The notes below the pieces were generated by a model. That model was not told where the DNA came from and made no database searches. It saw only the letters and a list, made by a program, of their open reading frames with translations. A DNA stretch of 64,000 nucleotides. It comes from Stomoxys calcitrans. Lineage: Eukaryota > Arthropoda > Insecta > Diptera > Muscidae. The first letter of the stretch is position 1; each line of letters begins with the position of its first letter. The position numbers were made by a program, and so were the translations under genes. The DNA is taken from assembly GCF_963082655.1 (NCBI RefSeq), contig NC_081552.1, positions 200,058,269 to 200,122,268 of the forward strand, in the 5' to 3' direction. Positions 9,956 through 21,424 of the stretch are shown here, in pieces.

Positions 9956-11595
9956 CAGCGGTCAAAAAAAGTATTCATCATTAGCAAAATTGATAATAAA
10001 TTCACTTATTTTGGGTAATTGAAGAAAATTTAAAGTAAACAAATAATGCAGTTTTATGCAATAGTTTATTTTTCGTAATATGTTTTAAAATAAATTCAAA
10101 AAATAAATTTAATTAGCGCAAAAAATGCAATTTTATATAATAACACCAAAAACAGAACAAAAAAAGTATTCATCATTGATGTGCTATCATCAAAGTCAAA
10201 TTCAAATATTATTTGGGAATCCCCCTTTTCTGTTTTATTTAGTAAAGGAGGCTTTGCCCTTGACAGCAAATATTTAATTTCATTGAAAATATAGTTTTTG
10301 TCAAAATGGGTCGTAAGCAAAACGAGGTTTCTGATGAGGTAAAAGTTTTGATAATAAAACACCACAGGAATGGTTTAACTCAAAAAACTATCAGTGAAAT
10401 ATTAAATAGACCACGATCTACTATACAATCCATCATCAGAAAGTAGACAGAAACGAAAACTGTTGACAATAAACCAAGATCTGGTCGACCAAAAGCACTT
10501 TCAGTTGGAGATGTGCGTTGGCTAGTGCGGCAAGTTCAGAAAACTCCGAAGACAAATGCGACCATTCTTCGTAAAAACACTATGGAATATTTAGGGAAGG
10601 AAGTTACTACACAAACAATTCGAAATACACTCAAAAGGCATAGTTACAGAGGAAGAACTGCACGTAAGAAGCCCTTTATAAATAAAATAAACCAAGTGAA
10701 AAGGCTAAACTTCGCAAAAATGTATGTAAAACAGCCCGAATCATTTTGGAAAACAGTCATTTTTGCAGACGAGAGCAAGTTTAATCTTTTTGGGTGCGAT
10801 GGAAAGGTCATAGTGTACAGAAAACCAAATACAGAGCTTGAAGAACGAAACACAGTTGCTACTGTAAAACATGGTGGAGGTGGTTTAATGGTTTGGGGGT
10901 GTATGGCGGCTTCAGGAGCGGGAAATCTTGAAATTATTAATGGAGTAATGGATCATAAGTATTACATTGACATTTTAAAGAGGAATTTAAAAGATAGTGC
11001 TGTAAAACTTGGGCTTGGTAATAACTTTCAATATTATCAAGATAATGACCCCAAACATTCTGCTTTAAATACCAAGATGTGGATGCTGTATAACTGCCCC
11101 AAAGTCATTAAAACTCCTCCTCAAAGTCCCGACTTGAACCCAATTGAACATCTTTGGGAACATCTCGAACGCAAATTGAGAACGCGCAATTTTTCGAGCA
11201 AGAGTCAAATGCAACAGGTGATAATGGAGGAATGGACTAATATAGACCAAAATATAACCGCTAAATTAGTCCAATCGATGTCAAACCGTTTAAAAGAAGT
11301 TATAAGACGCGGTGGTCGAATAACAAAGTATTAATTTTTTTAAATTATGTTATTTATTTTTTTGTTTTTTTGCAATGATGAATACTTTTTTTGTTTAATT
11401 TTTTGTGTTCAGCTGTAAAATGGCCCTTTTTGTTCCAAAAAATACTATTTTTTTCTTTAAAAACAATGAAATTGTGTACATATATATCACACAAGCACTA
11501 CTGCATCATTAGTTTAATATGTTTTTATTCCAATTGTCTTTTGTAGACTTATTAAAAAAAAAACATTGAATGATGAATACTTTTTTTGACCGCTG
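9956..11595 (+). mobile_element. Tc1-family DNA transposon, full length
   Basis: 1640 bp, flanked by TA at 9954-9955 and 11596-11597. The outer termini are perfect inverted repeats: cagcggtcaaaaaaagtatt at left and its complement at right. The string aaaaaaagtattcatcattg recurs at about 10159-10180 and, inverted, at 11374-11391. The element therefore has inverted repeats of about 225 bp, each with two direct repeats (IR/DR type). It encodes one transposase with a single nonsense codon. The intact ends, TA duplication and near-intact gene point to recent insertion. Confidence 0.95.
10306..11334 (+). pseudogene. Tc1-type DD34E transposase, one nonsense codon
   Basis: Reads in one frame for 342 codons from ATG 10306 to TAA 11332, the usual length for Tc1 transposases, apart from TAG at 10444-10446 (codon 47). 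The N-terminal helix-turn-helix (LTQKTISEILNRPRSTIQSI) is followed by the GRPKA hook. The catalytic triad is visible: D in FADESKFNLFG, D in YYQDNDPKHS, and E in SPDLNPIEHLWE. There are 34 residues between the second D and the E, hence DD34E. The nonsense codon falls inside the DNA-binding domain, so this copy cannot make full-length protein, although its ends should still be mobilisable in trans. Confidence 0.9.
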
Positions 11596-11597
11596 TA

Positions 11598-12040
11598 CCT
11601 ATTTTAACGTTAAGCCCCTTTCTCTCTCCCATTCTAGACCAAACTATGGACAAATACACACACACGCACAATATTGTACATTATTTTTATACACCACCGG
11701 TTAGGACCATTTATATGGACAGCATACACATCCGCACATAACATCCGCCCGCGGGCATAGGAAAAACGAAGAAGCACACGGATAGTATAAAAAACTTCGT
11801 GCGGCTTCGTTCGGCTGTCTCTTTTCCAAAGCTATTTCATTTAGTTGATGTTTGATGATACTCACACAAACACAGTTTGGTCTTTTCCACAGTGTTAGTA
11901 TGCCCATTACCGATAAAAATACTCATAGTATGCGAAACAAGTTCAGTTGATACTTCTTGCGACACATTTTTTACCCGATTTGGTTTTTTCGATTCTTATT
12001 CGACGTGGCCGACTATCTGGCCTGCATTTTTACAGCGTGC
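11598..12040. other. Spacer, no gene seen
   Basis: AT-rich at left with a (CA)-rich patch (acacacacgcacaat). Open frames are short and share no family motif. I see nothing supportable here. Confidence 0.5.
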
Positions 12041-13640
12041 CTATGACTTGCATATACTCCGAAAGCCTGGCAGGATGCAAGGGTGGTGTTTATACCCAAG
12101 CCCGGCAAAGCAAGTTATGCGACACCAAAGGCCTACAGGCCTATAAGCCGTACGTCCTTTCTACTCAAAACCAAGGAACGCATTGTGAATGTCATGATAA
12201 AGAGTAGGACATCCAACGAACTGCTTAAATACAAACAGCATGCCTATGGCAAGGGAAAGTCGGTCGGTGGAGACTGCCCTGCACCAGGTTGTGCATAAAA
12301 TAAAAGAATCCCTCGATGCAGACGTGCGAATCGACACATTGATCCAGTACTTAGATCAGTACCAGGTGGACCGGGTCCTTAGAGACTGGATAAACCAATG
12401 CTAGGGAACAGGTGGATAAGTTACGAGTCACATGTCATAAATATAAAGGAGAAAGAGGCACAGGGCACGCCTCAGGGGGGGGCATTTTATCGCCACTGCT
12501 TTGGGTGACCACCATAAATAACCTATTACGGATGCTGACTGAGGAGGGATTTGAACCCGTCTGCTACGCAGTCGATGTTATGACACGTCTTAGAGGTATG
12601 GATCCGAACAAGCTATCCAGAAGGACCAAAAGGGTTTTGCATATGGCATATGACTAGGCTAGACCCAGCGGCTTCAACCCACAGAAGACTAAAATGTGCC
12701 TGTTCACGAGGTAGACGAAATTGGGCCAATTTGCATCAAGCAAAGCATCAAGTTTCCTCAATAAAGCGATTTCGATATTTAACAAGATCAACTACTTCGG
12801 ACTAATCTTGAATAGAAAACTTAATTAGTAGTGTCACATTCAGGAGCGTACTGAGAAGGCTCACAGATGTTGGGCACTATGTAGACGGGCCGTAGGCTCG
12901 AAATGGGACCTGAATCCGAGAAAAGTCCACTGCATCTACAGAAGCGTGATTAGACCAATACTTACTTATGCCTCAGTAGTTTATGTGGGCTGCTGTGGAG
13001 AAAAAGTGCAAAATAATGACCATACAACAGTTTCAGAGAACATCGAGATTATTCTAGATATCCGACCTATTGACATACAGATTAAGTGTATGTCAATAGA
13101 ACAGCGAAACGGTCGATAGGACGGCGAAAATCCTATGGGGGGATGCAGATCGTGAGAAGACGAGGCTATTGCTGAAAGGAAGCAAGAAGGAGGTCAATAT
13201 AGCTATTGGTATCATAACGGGACACATAGGACTACGAGCTCACTTATGTAAAATCGGTGCAGCAAGTGATAGCATGTGTAGGGCATGCGGGGAAGATGAT
13301 GAGACGTTAGAGCATTTGCTTTGTCATTGCCCGGCTTTCGCGTCCAACAGATGGCGGTACTTAGGTTCGGCTGCCGGGCCATAGAGGAATAAGGGGAAAT
13401 GAAAGCGCAGACGACACAATATCAGATATGAACCAACTTAGGGGAGTGGTATTGAAAACAATTAAGGATTTTGTAAGTAGCATGGAATTCCTTACTTAAA
13501 ATTTTCTTTTTCGAGGTTACTTTTTAGTTTTTAGAGCGCACAAGAATCCGAATCCTGTCTATAGTGGCATGGGGCGGATTAATATCCGCACCCACTTTTC
13601 AACCTAATCCAACCCAACCTACTCAACTTAACTTCTGATT
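12040..13640 (+). pseudogene. LINE-R copy 1 (RNase H-bearing non-LTR element), decayed
   Basis: A chain of frames along one strand. It begins with RT motif remnants (VFIPKPGKASYATPKAYRPI, frame-broken) near 12083. GGGILSPLLWVTTINNLLRM and a degraded palm (CYAVDVMT, where an intact copy would have YADD) lie at 12412-12657. The post-RT segment follows in broken frames. The C-terminal RNase H and zinc-knuckle region IAIGIITGHIGLRAHLCKIG ... CRACGEDDETLEHLLCHCP is at 13169-13384. It ends in an aacctaatccaacccaacct tail near 13600-13630. Related copies sit at 48240-50190. Stops, frameshifts and loss of the palm make it inactive. The clade (I/LOA-like) is inferred from the RNase H. Confidence 0.75.
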
Positions 13641-14068
13641 TCGAACATTCGTTTAAAATCAAAGTCAAAGTCAGTCCATAAAAAAGCTGTTATGCTAATT
13701 TATTCATGGCCGTTCTATTAAGGAACAGCGGCGATACTTTTCTATTTCAATGATTAATGTCCGATTCGGATTTTAAGCAGAATAATAAAGAAACTTCTTT
13801 TTATTGCCCAGTCCGCTCGGCGTGTTTCAGAGATAAACCACATAGTAGAGAAGTTTGACACGATTAAATACGTCACAAATTTTCCCAGCATTAGCGATGA
13901 TATTCCACTTCAATTTTTTTCAAAATTTTGGCCAGGGTACGAACGCTAGCGTTCAGCGTCATATATGGAATGGTTACCTCTATGCCACGATGGTAACTAT
14001 GTGATATAGCTGATCAATAAATCGATCTCCTGATTTGACTTGCTGAGCACATAGAGGGCACAGTTCTC
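13641..14068. other. Spacer with T2 SINE fragment
   Basis: AT-rich with no gene. 13905-13990 holds a degraded minus-strand T2 SINE head (ccagggtacgaacgctagcg, ttcagcgtcata). The remainder shows no recognisable content. Confidence 0.45.
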
Positions 14069-15478
14069 GACTTCATAACCTCTGAGCGCCGAACGTTCAT
14101 CAACTACAAGAAGGCCAACTGGACTGGCTTCAGAGAGTATACCAATCGCCGCTTCAATGAACTGCCACCCCCCTCTGATGTGCTTGTGGCCGAGAGGAAA
14201 TTCCGAGACATCATCAACGCAGCAGCCGCTCGCTTTATACCAGCCGGTCGAATACCGCAAGTGCGACCCAATTTCCCGGCGTAAGCAGTGGTACTCGCAG
14301 ACGAGCGTGATGGGATTCGTGCTATGGACCCCGCTAACCCCAGAATCAGCGAGCTGAATCTGGAAATAAACAGGGTAGTCAACGAACATAAGCGGAATTT
14401 GTGGCTGGAACACTTGGAGCAATGTAACTTAGGCACCGGTGCAGGCAAATTGTGGGCCACTGTTAAGTCTCTCTCGAACCCCGGTAGACGGGACGACAGG
14501 ACCTCAGTCACTTTTGGCGAGTTAACCGTGACTGATCCGAAGAGATGCGCCAGGTTGTTCAACCGTCAATTTATCGTGCATCCCGAGAGAGACAGGGCAA
14601 GGAGGAGAGCCATTCGCCGTATTCGTGGTCTCCGAGCCGATGAACAGCCATCACAACTTACCGTGGGCGAAGTTACGAATGTCATCCATGGCGCAAAATC
14701 TTCCAAGGCGTTGGGCCCCGACGGAATCTCTACATTGATGCTGAAGAATCTGGATTTACCTGGAGTTGAGTACCTTACCACTGTCCTTAACCTGTCTTTG
14801 AACACTCTTATAGTTCCCGATGTCTGGAAAATGGGCAGAGTGATCCCGCTACTGAAGCCTGGTAAAGACCCGAGTTTGGGGGAGTCGTACAGACCGATCT
14901 CCCTTCTCTCACCAGTGGCTAAGACGCTTGAGGCATTACTCCTCCCGAGCCTCGTAGGAGAATTTCCATTCGCCGAGCATCAACACGGATTTCGGAGACT
15001 GCACAGCACAACAACAGCTTTGCATGCCATCACCACACACATTTGCCGTGGCTTCAATCAACCCAGGCCATGTGATAGGACGGTCCTCGTGGCATTGGAC
15101 CTATCGAAGGCATTCGACACGGTCAGCCATGCCAAATTATTTGAGGACATCGCCAACACGTCCCTCCAGCCAGGCCTTAAACGTTGGGTCGCGAATTATC
15201 TGTGTGGCCGCCAGTCATTTGTGGAATTTAGGGATAAGAAGTCAAAACACCGTAGAGTGAAACAGGGAGTTCCCCAAGGCGGGGTGATATCTCCGGCTCT
15301 GTTTAACCTCTACCTATCCTCCATCCCACCTCCTCCAGACGGCATAGAGATCGTACCATATGCGGACGACTGTACGATCTTGGCATCAGGCCCCCACCCA
15401 TTGATGACATCTGCGATAGGTTGAACGTCTACCTCAACGAGCTTGCCTCATATTTCGCTGCAAGAAATCTGAAGATAT
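14069..15478 (+). pseudogene. LINE-A copy 1, 5' segment (reverse transcriptase)
   Basis: Jockey-like ORF2. The pre-RT region has FREYTNRRFNELPPPSDV. The main open segment 14288-15424 has [92 protein letters not shown] and the catalytic PYADDCTIL. There is a stop just before 14288 and a frameshift near 15405 (after YADD). The reading then runs LNVYLNELASYFAARNLK into a copia insertion at 15479. The rest of this LINE is at 19842-20693; joining the flanks over one copy of the 5-bp duplication restores the frame. Confidence 0.9.
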
Positions 15479-15643
15479 TATTGTTAGTTTAGAGATTTTA
15501 TTAAAGACTAAAATGTATATATGTATGCAGGCAAGAAAATATTTTAACTACATACATAACAATCAGAGTATACTATGTTAATACTAATATTTCTAATAGT
15601 AAATACAGTACAATTATAGCAGAGTACTTCGTATATTTCAACA
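15479..15643 (-). repeat. Copia 3' LTR
   Basis: 165-bp direct repeat of 19659-19836, the left end of the element on the plus strand. It contains ttattaaagactaaaatgta and cagagtatactatgttaata. The boundary at 15479 is set by the gatat duplication. Confidence 0.9.
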
Positions 15644-15664
15644 CCTCCCCTCGAAGTACGGCGA

Positions 15665-18600
15665 CTATGCGACTTCAGCAACACCTAGTTCTTGAATGTG
15701 TTGTTTGTGTTTTGTAAATCCAAGTCCTTTTGTAAGTACATCAGCCGCCATGTCTTCTGATCTTCGATATTCCAATTTGATTTCATTCCCTTGTATTGTT
15801 TTTTGTATAAATTGGTACCGAACGTCGATATGTTTTGTTCGTGAGTGGTGGCCAATACTTTGAATTAGTTTTTGAGCACTTTGACTATCATTGAAGATAT
15901 GTATTGGTGTTTTTGTTGCTCCTACTTCTTCGAAAAAACGCTTTAAATACAATGCTTCTTTAACAGCGTCTGTTATTGCAAGAAGTTCAGCCTCAGTACT
16001 AGAAAGAGCCACTGTTCTCTGCTTACGAGCTTCCCATGTAATTGCTGCCCCAGACATTATAAATGAAAACCCAGAATACGATCGTCTATCTGTTAAATTT
16101 GATCCCCAATCAGCATCTACTACCCCATACAGTGGGACGTTGCTTTTCTTGTATTGAAGGCCTTGATTGATTGTTCCTTTTAAGTATCGCAAAATTCTTT
16201 TAGCCGCTTGCCAGTGTTCAGCATTATAATTTGAATTAAATTGACTCAAGATTCACTTCACAATTCACTGGATATGCTATATCTGGCCTTGTATTAACCA
16301 CCAAATACATAAGTGCACCGATTAAACTTTGATATGGGTACTTCTGCATAACTTCTGGATCTGGTTTTGAAGGTTTCTCCAATTTAATTTGTAACTCCAT
16401 TGGTGCGTAGTCGGTTTACAATTTTGCATATCAAAACGTTTTAGAACTGATTCAATATATTCCTTTTGATTTATCGTTATTTTTCCTTGTTTCATATCTT
16501 GCTTGAACTCAATTCCAACGTATTTGCTAACCTTTCCAAGGTCTTTCATTTCAAACGTTTCTGCCAACGACTTCTTTATTTGATTCAACAGCTTTTTATC
16601 ATTCGTTGCTATAAGCAGATCATCCACGTAAACTGTTACCATAATGCTTTTATTTCTGCTTAGAAACAAACATGGATCTAACTTCGATGGTTCCAGTCCC
16701 ATTTCCTTTAGCTTTTGACTAAGCTTCTGATACCATTTCAGACCTGACTGGCGCAACCCATAAAGAGCCTTTTCGAGTTTACACACTGGGTTTCGACATT
16801 TTTGTAAACTTTTCATCCATTTTGTCGCTATTTCTTTAGCCAATTTGCTTTTTTGTTCACATGTCCCAACAATCTCACCATTTATCAAATTTTGCAGAAC
16901 GTCTTCTACTGGAGAATACGTGTCGGAAAAATCCTCCCCTGGCCGTTGGGAGCAGCCTTTTGCAACTAGACGTGCCTTCCGTTTGTTGTTTGCTTTGGTT
17001 CGAAGCACAAATCTATTACCAATAATATTTTTTCCTTGAGGTCTTTCCGTTATTTTCCAAGTTCCGTTCAAAATTTGGGCAACATATTCGTCCTCAATAG
17101 CTATTTGCCAATTCGCACCATCTTCGGAATTCATAGCTTCATCACATGTGACTGGATCATCTGTAAAAGCAACATTGCTGTGTTCACAATCCATGAGCAA
17201 ATCCGCTTCCTCATTATCATCCACAGACTCCTCTGGTTCATTATTAGGAACAATTTCAGTACTCATTTTTGATAACTTCCGTGGTCGGCCTCGCCCGCCA
17301 GTTCTAAGAATCCGTTTTCTTCCTCTATTACTTTTTTGTTGTTGTGGTAAGACATTTTGATTACCTTGCGACCGTAGGTTTATTTCCTTTTGCACATCTT
17401 CTACTTGCTCGTCTTCTGGCGTGTCGCTTTCAGCTTGCGGATCCAAATTGATCTCAATATAGTTTTCTAAACTTTTTCCGTAAAATTCATTTATGAATTT
17501 GACATCCCTGCTGACTATTATATTTTTCTTCCGCGATGACCAAAAACGGTAAGCCTTTGACACTTCTGAGTAGCCCACTAATATACATTCTTCCGAGCGA
17601 GAATCAAATTTTCCATTTGACTTGTCTTTTATCAATACATAGGCTCGGATTCCAAACGGTCTTAAATGCTTGATTGATGGTGTTTTTCCTGTCCAAACTT
17701 TTATAGGCAATTGTCCTTTGAGAGATCTAGTTGGACATCTATTCCGCAAGTAACATGCCGTATTAATAGCTTCGGCCCAAAAAGATTCCGGAACACCAGC
17801 CTGCTTCATCATACACCGAGCCATTTCAATAAGAGTTCTGTTCTTCCTTTCTGCAATCCCGTTTTGCTGGGGTGTATGAGGAGCTGTTAATCTTCTTTTT
17901 ATGCCAGCTTGTTCCAAATACTTGTTAAAGTCCTTGTTGATATACTCTGTTCCATTATCTGACTGTAGATGTTTGATTTTCGTACCCGTGAGAAGCTCAG
18001 CTGAATTCTTATACTTCTTAAATGCGTCAAAAACTTCGGATTTCTTTTTGAGAAAATAAACCTCGCAATATCTTGAATAGTCGTCAATAAATGTGACGAA
18101 ATACCTTGAATTGGAATGTGAATTTACTTTCATAGGACCACAAACATCACTGTGGACCACCTCCAACATTTCACTAGTGCGATTTTCACGTCCACTTTCA
18201 AAACGTTCTCGTGTTTGCTTTTCACTCAAACATACCTTGCACTGTGACAACTGATGACCTCGACGAATGTTAATTCCATGTGCACCTTTTTTACCCGCAA
18301 GTAGTTTCAGATCACTTTCATTCAGATGACCTAGTCTTTGGTGCCACGTATCCATGTCGTTTGGCTTCACTACCGCTGAGTTTGCCACATCTGATATTTG
18401 CTTCAAGAAATAAAGATTACCTCTTCGTTCAGCTTTGCACATTACTTTATTTTCTTTCAGGATAAGAGCATGATCTTTGTTAAATTTTACCTTATAGCCC
18501 TTGTCTGCCAGCTTCGAAATAGACAATAAATTTGTTCACAAGTCCTTGACGTACATTACATCTCTTACAATAAAGCTTTCCTCTTGTCTATCACCAACAA

Positions 18601-19567
18601 CTTTAATTCTAACGTCACCCACGGCTGTTATCTTGCTCATTTCACCATTGGCTAAGCACAAATTCTTATCAATTTTTTTCATTGTTGTGAATCCTTCTTT
18701 ATTCGATGACATGTGGGAGGTACACCCACTATCCAAACACCACTCATGCGAAATGTCAAGACAGTTAAACAGCGAATCGAAGCAATTGAACATAGAATTT
18801 TCTTGACTTCCTTCTTGAACCAAATTGGCATTCTGCTTTGACCGACAATTCCGGGCGTAATGCCCGAATTTTCCGCATTTGAAACAGCCTTCCTTTTGCT
18901 TACCTCTATCTGTCCTATTTTCTGTTGACCGGTTAGAGACTTTTGAACTGACCCCATTTCTTTTTGGCTTTGCGTACAACGCGTTTTGTTCGTCTCTCTC
19001 CACTTTTGCACGACGAGACTGGTCTTCCTCCAAAATTTTTACCCTTAGAACTTCTGGTTTCGGAAGTTCGTCCCTGGTCTCCAGGGCACAACGGAATGTC
19101 TCAAACGAGTCAGGCAAACTATATAACAGCAATATAGCAAGAAGATCGTCTCCTATGGCAACATTTATTTCCTTCAGCTTGCTTACGGCGTCGAAAAAAT
19201 CATTTATATGGTCTCGAACATTGTCACCATCCTTCATACGGGCTAGAGCAACCCGTTTCAACAAAGTAGCCTTTCTTGCTGGACCTTTTGATTGAAATGT
19301 GTCTTCTAATTTCAGCCATATTTCTCTCGATGTTGAACATTCGGCAATCAACCCCAATTCTGAAGGCGTAATCGACAAAAGTAAATCCGCACATGCCTTC
19401 TGGTCCATTTTTCTCCAATTCGCGGCTGTATCCCCATCTGGACACAATGTTGAACCGTCCACATACGACTACAAATCATTTTTAATCAAAATTGCTCTCA
19501 TTTGCAACTTCCATGTGTCGTAATTTGATGAGTTCAACGGATCAATTCGCATAACATTTCCCGACAT
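15665..19567 (-). pseudogene. Copia gag-pol polyprotein, interrupted
   Basis: Starts at ATG 19567 (MSGNVMRIDPLNSSNYDTWK). An in-frame TAG at 19471-19469 breaks gag. A second open segment (19462-18536) holds the CCHC knuckle CFKCGKFGHYARNC and the protease WCLDSGCTSHM, then meets TGA just before TNLLSISKLADKGYK. The third (to 16322) has the integrase zinc region (WHQRLGHLN ... CKVC), a core with VHSDVCGPM, FIDDYSRYCEVYF and NGTEYINKDF, and RT with YVDDLLIAT. The usual RT stretch between SPVE and KALYGLRQSG looks shortened or rearranged. A frameshift near 16400 separates the RNase H (DADWGSNLTDRRSYSGFSF ... SSTEAELLAI ... KHIDVRYQFI), ending at 15665. This copy is dead but recent. Confidence 0.92.
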
Positions 19568-19658
19568 GCCCAATTCTTTATATTTTCACTATTTGCAGCT
19601 CCAAAAAATTATTTTCTTTTTTCCTTTTCAAACACAGTTAGGAGCTGGGCCCATAACC

Positions 19659-19836
19659 TATTGTTAGTTTAGAGAGATTTTATTAAAGACTAAAATGTAC
19701 AAATGAAAAATGTATGTATGCAGGCAAGAAAATATTTTAACTACATACATAACAATCAGAGTATACTATGTTAATACTAATATTTCTAATAGTAAATACA
19801 GTACAATTATAGCAGAGTACTTCGTATATTTCAACA
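19659..19836 (-). repeat. Copia 5' LTR
   Basis: 178 bp, the transcriptional start side of the minus-strand element. Primer binding site and leader follow directly at 19658 and below. Compared with the 3' LTR it has an extra ag and a roughly 11-bp acaaatgaaaa-type insertion. Confidence 0.9.
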
Positions 19837-19841
19837 GATAT

Positions 19842-20693
19842 CCGCCACCAAATCTTCAGCCACACTGTTCACTACAAATACGCGTGAGGTGAATTCTGAG
19901 CTGACTGTGATGGTCGATGGAGAATTGATTCCGACCATCAAGTGTCCCAAAATACTTGACGTCACATTTGACAGCTCCTACACTTTCTCCCCACATGCCA
20001 CAGCAATCTGCAATAAAGTCAAAAGTAGAAACAAGGTCCTCAAGTCACTCGCTGGCAGCACTTGGGGTGCAGACAAAGAAACCTTGTTGACCACGTACAA
20101 AGCAATTGGCCGGTCTGTGGTAAGTTATGCAGCGCCAGTGTGGTCTCGTCAACTTTGTGACACGCAGTGGAATAATAATATAATAATAACCATCCAAATC
20201 ATCATCCGCCCAAAAGCCTTAAGGTAGATCTACATGATCTAGAGCGTGAGGTTCAGCGCTACAAGAGAGAACCTCTAGATCAAGCAGGTCTTGACAACAT
20301 TCATACAGACACGGTAGCAGATACGATAAATGGCTGACGGGTGAATGTAGTCCTTGGAGAACGACCGCCACCCATTGCACCCGAAGAAATCGACCTCCCC
20401 CGGCAAACCAGAGTGATTCTGGCTCAATTACGTTCCGGCAGATGCAGCCGCCTCAATTTCCACAGAGCTAGGATTGATGCCGACGTGCAAGATGTATGTC
20501 CCGACTGTAACCAGGGACCGCACGATACACGTCACCTGTTTAACTGCCCGGCCAGACCCACTCGACTCAGACCCAGATCCCTGTGGACGCACCCCATCTT
20601 AGTCGCGGAGTTCCTGGGTCTTGACACTCAACAGAATCAAGCAGACGAAAGATAGTACACAATAAACTGCTACAACAACAACAACAACAACAG
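19842..20693 (+). pseudogene. LINE-A copy 1, 3' segment and tail
   Basis: Continues the LINE after the copia element: ISATKSSATLFTTNT, VDGELIPTIKCPKILDVTFD, the post-RT segment KSLAGSTWGADKETLLTTYK and AIGRSVVSYAAPVW. After stops and a small insertion of aat repeats near 20170, it continues LHDLEREVQRYKREPL and GERPPPIAPEEIDLPRQTR. The terminal knuckle-like DVCPDCNQGPHDTRHLFNCP ends at TAG near 20653. The 3' UTR is very short, gatagtacacaataaactgc followed by a (tac)(aac)n tail. Confidence 0.88.
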
Positions 20694-21424
20694 TTCTCAT
20701 CTGATCTGGCTAAAATTTGCACCTGAAATTCAGCTTCAAACATCCATGCCAAGTATAGTCGGTTTAGTATGCATACTTCCCTCGGATAGGAAATCCGATA
20801 GAAATTTTGTAAATTAAGTATGGCTACCATATAACCGATCTTATGAATTAAATTATTGACCATGTGGAAGGCAATATTCTTATTCTTCAATGTCTTCCAA
20901 CAACCATGCTAATTAAGTGCACAGCTTGGCCGATTTTGACTTTGTGGACTCATAAAAATTGAAATTCTTATCCTTTTGGGTTGTAATTTTACATTTTAAG
21001 ACACATTAAAACTTCTCTATCATTAAGTCTATAGCATGTATGGAACCATCACCGACATGGCATAATTCTTAAACCAAATGATAACAATTTTTATGATGAC
21101 TTACGCTTTGCCCTTTCTGTAGCTTTCTACAGAAATAAGTCTCTCGTAGAACTTGGCAAACAAATTTCGTGTTGGAAGATATTCAGTCCAGCCAAACTTG
21201 TTGAACATTTTTAATAGTTGCTTAGGACTTCATCTACATAATTCAAAAAGAATGATGAGTTTATGTATGTTCGATCTAACACAATATTCCATATTTCAAA
21301 ATGTAGGACAAATTTTCTTATTGTCTCCGTCATTGAACTGTCTCTCTTCTACATAAAATTTTGGGTAGACTTCAACAAACTCGATTGAAAAATCATTGTT
21401 GTTGTTTATGTAGTCACATTTTCA
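20694..21424. other. Spacer, diverged repeats
   Basis: Contains weak 'ataaccgatctt' phrases of the R153/repeat D type near 20740-20850. Otherwise AT-rich with short open frames and no gene seen. Confidence 0.4.

Larger units (their letters stand above)
15479..19836 (-). mobile_element. Copia-type LTR retrotransposon inserted in LINE-A
   Basis: LTRs are at 15479-15643 (165 bp) and 19659-19836 (178 bp). They are nearly identical, differing mainly by 2-bp and about 11-bp indels. The 5-bp target duplication is gatat, at 15474-15478 and 19837-19841. On the coding (minus) strand the LTR starts TGTTGAAATATACGAAG, and the sequence directly inside the 5' LTR is ggttatgggcccagc. This is a copia-type primer binding site for the internal half of initiator tRNA-Met. 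Gene order gag-protease-integrase-RT-RNase H identifies Ty1/copia. Confidence 0.93.

Noticed and set aside
16466..19523. Plus-strand open frames across the copia element
   Set aside because: Antisense shadows of gag-pol on the minus strand.
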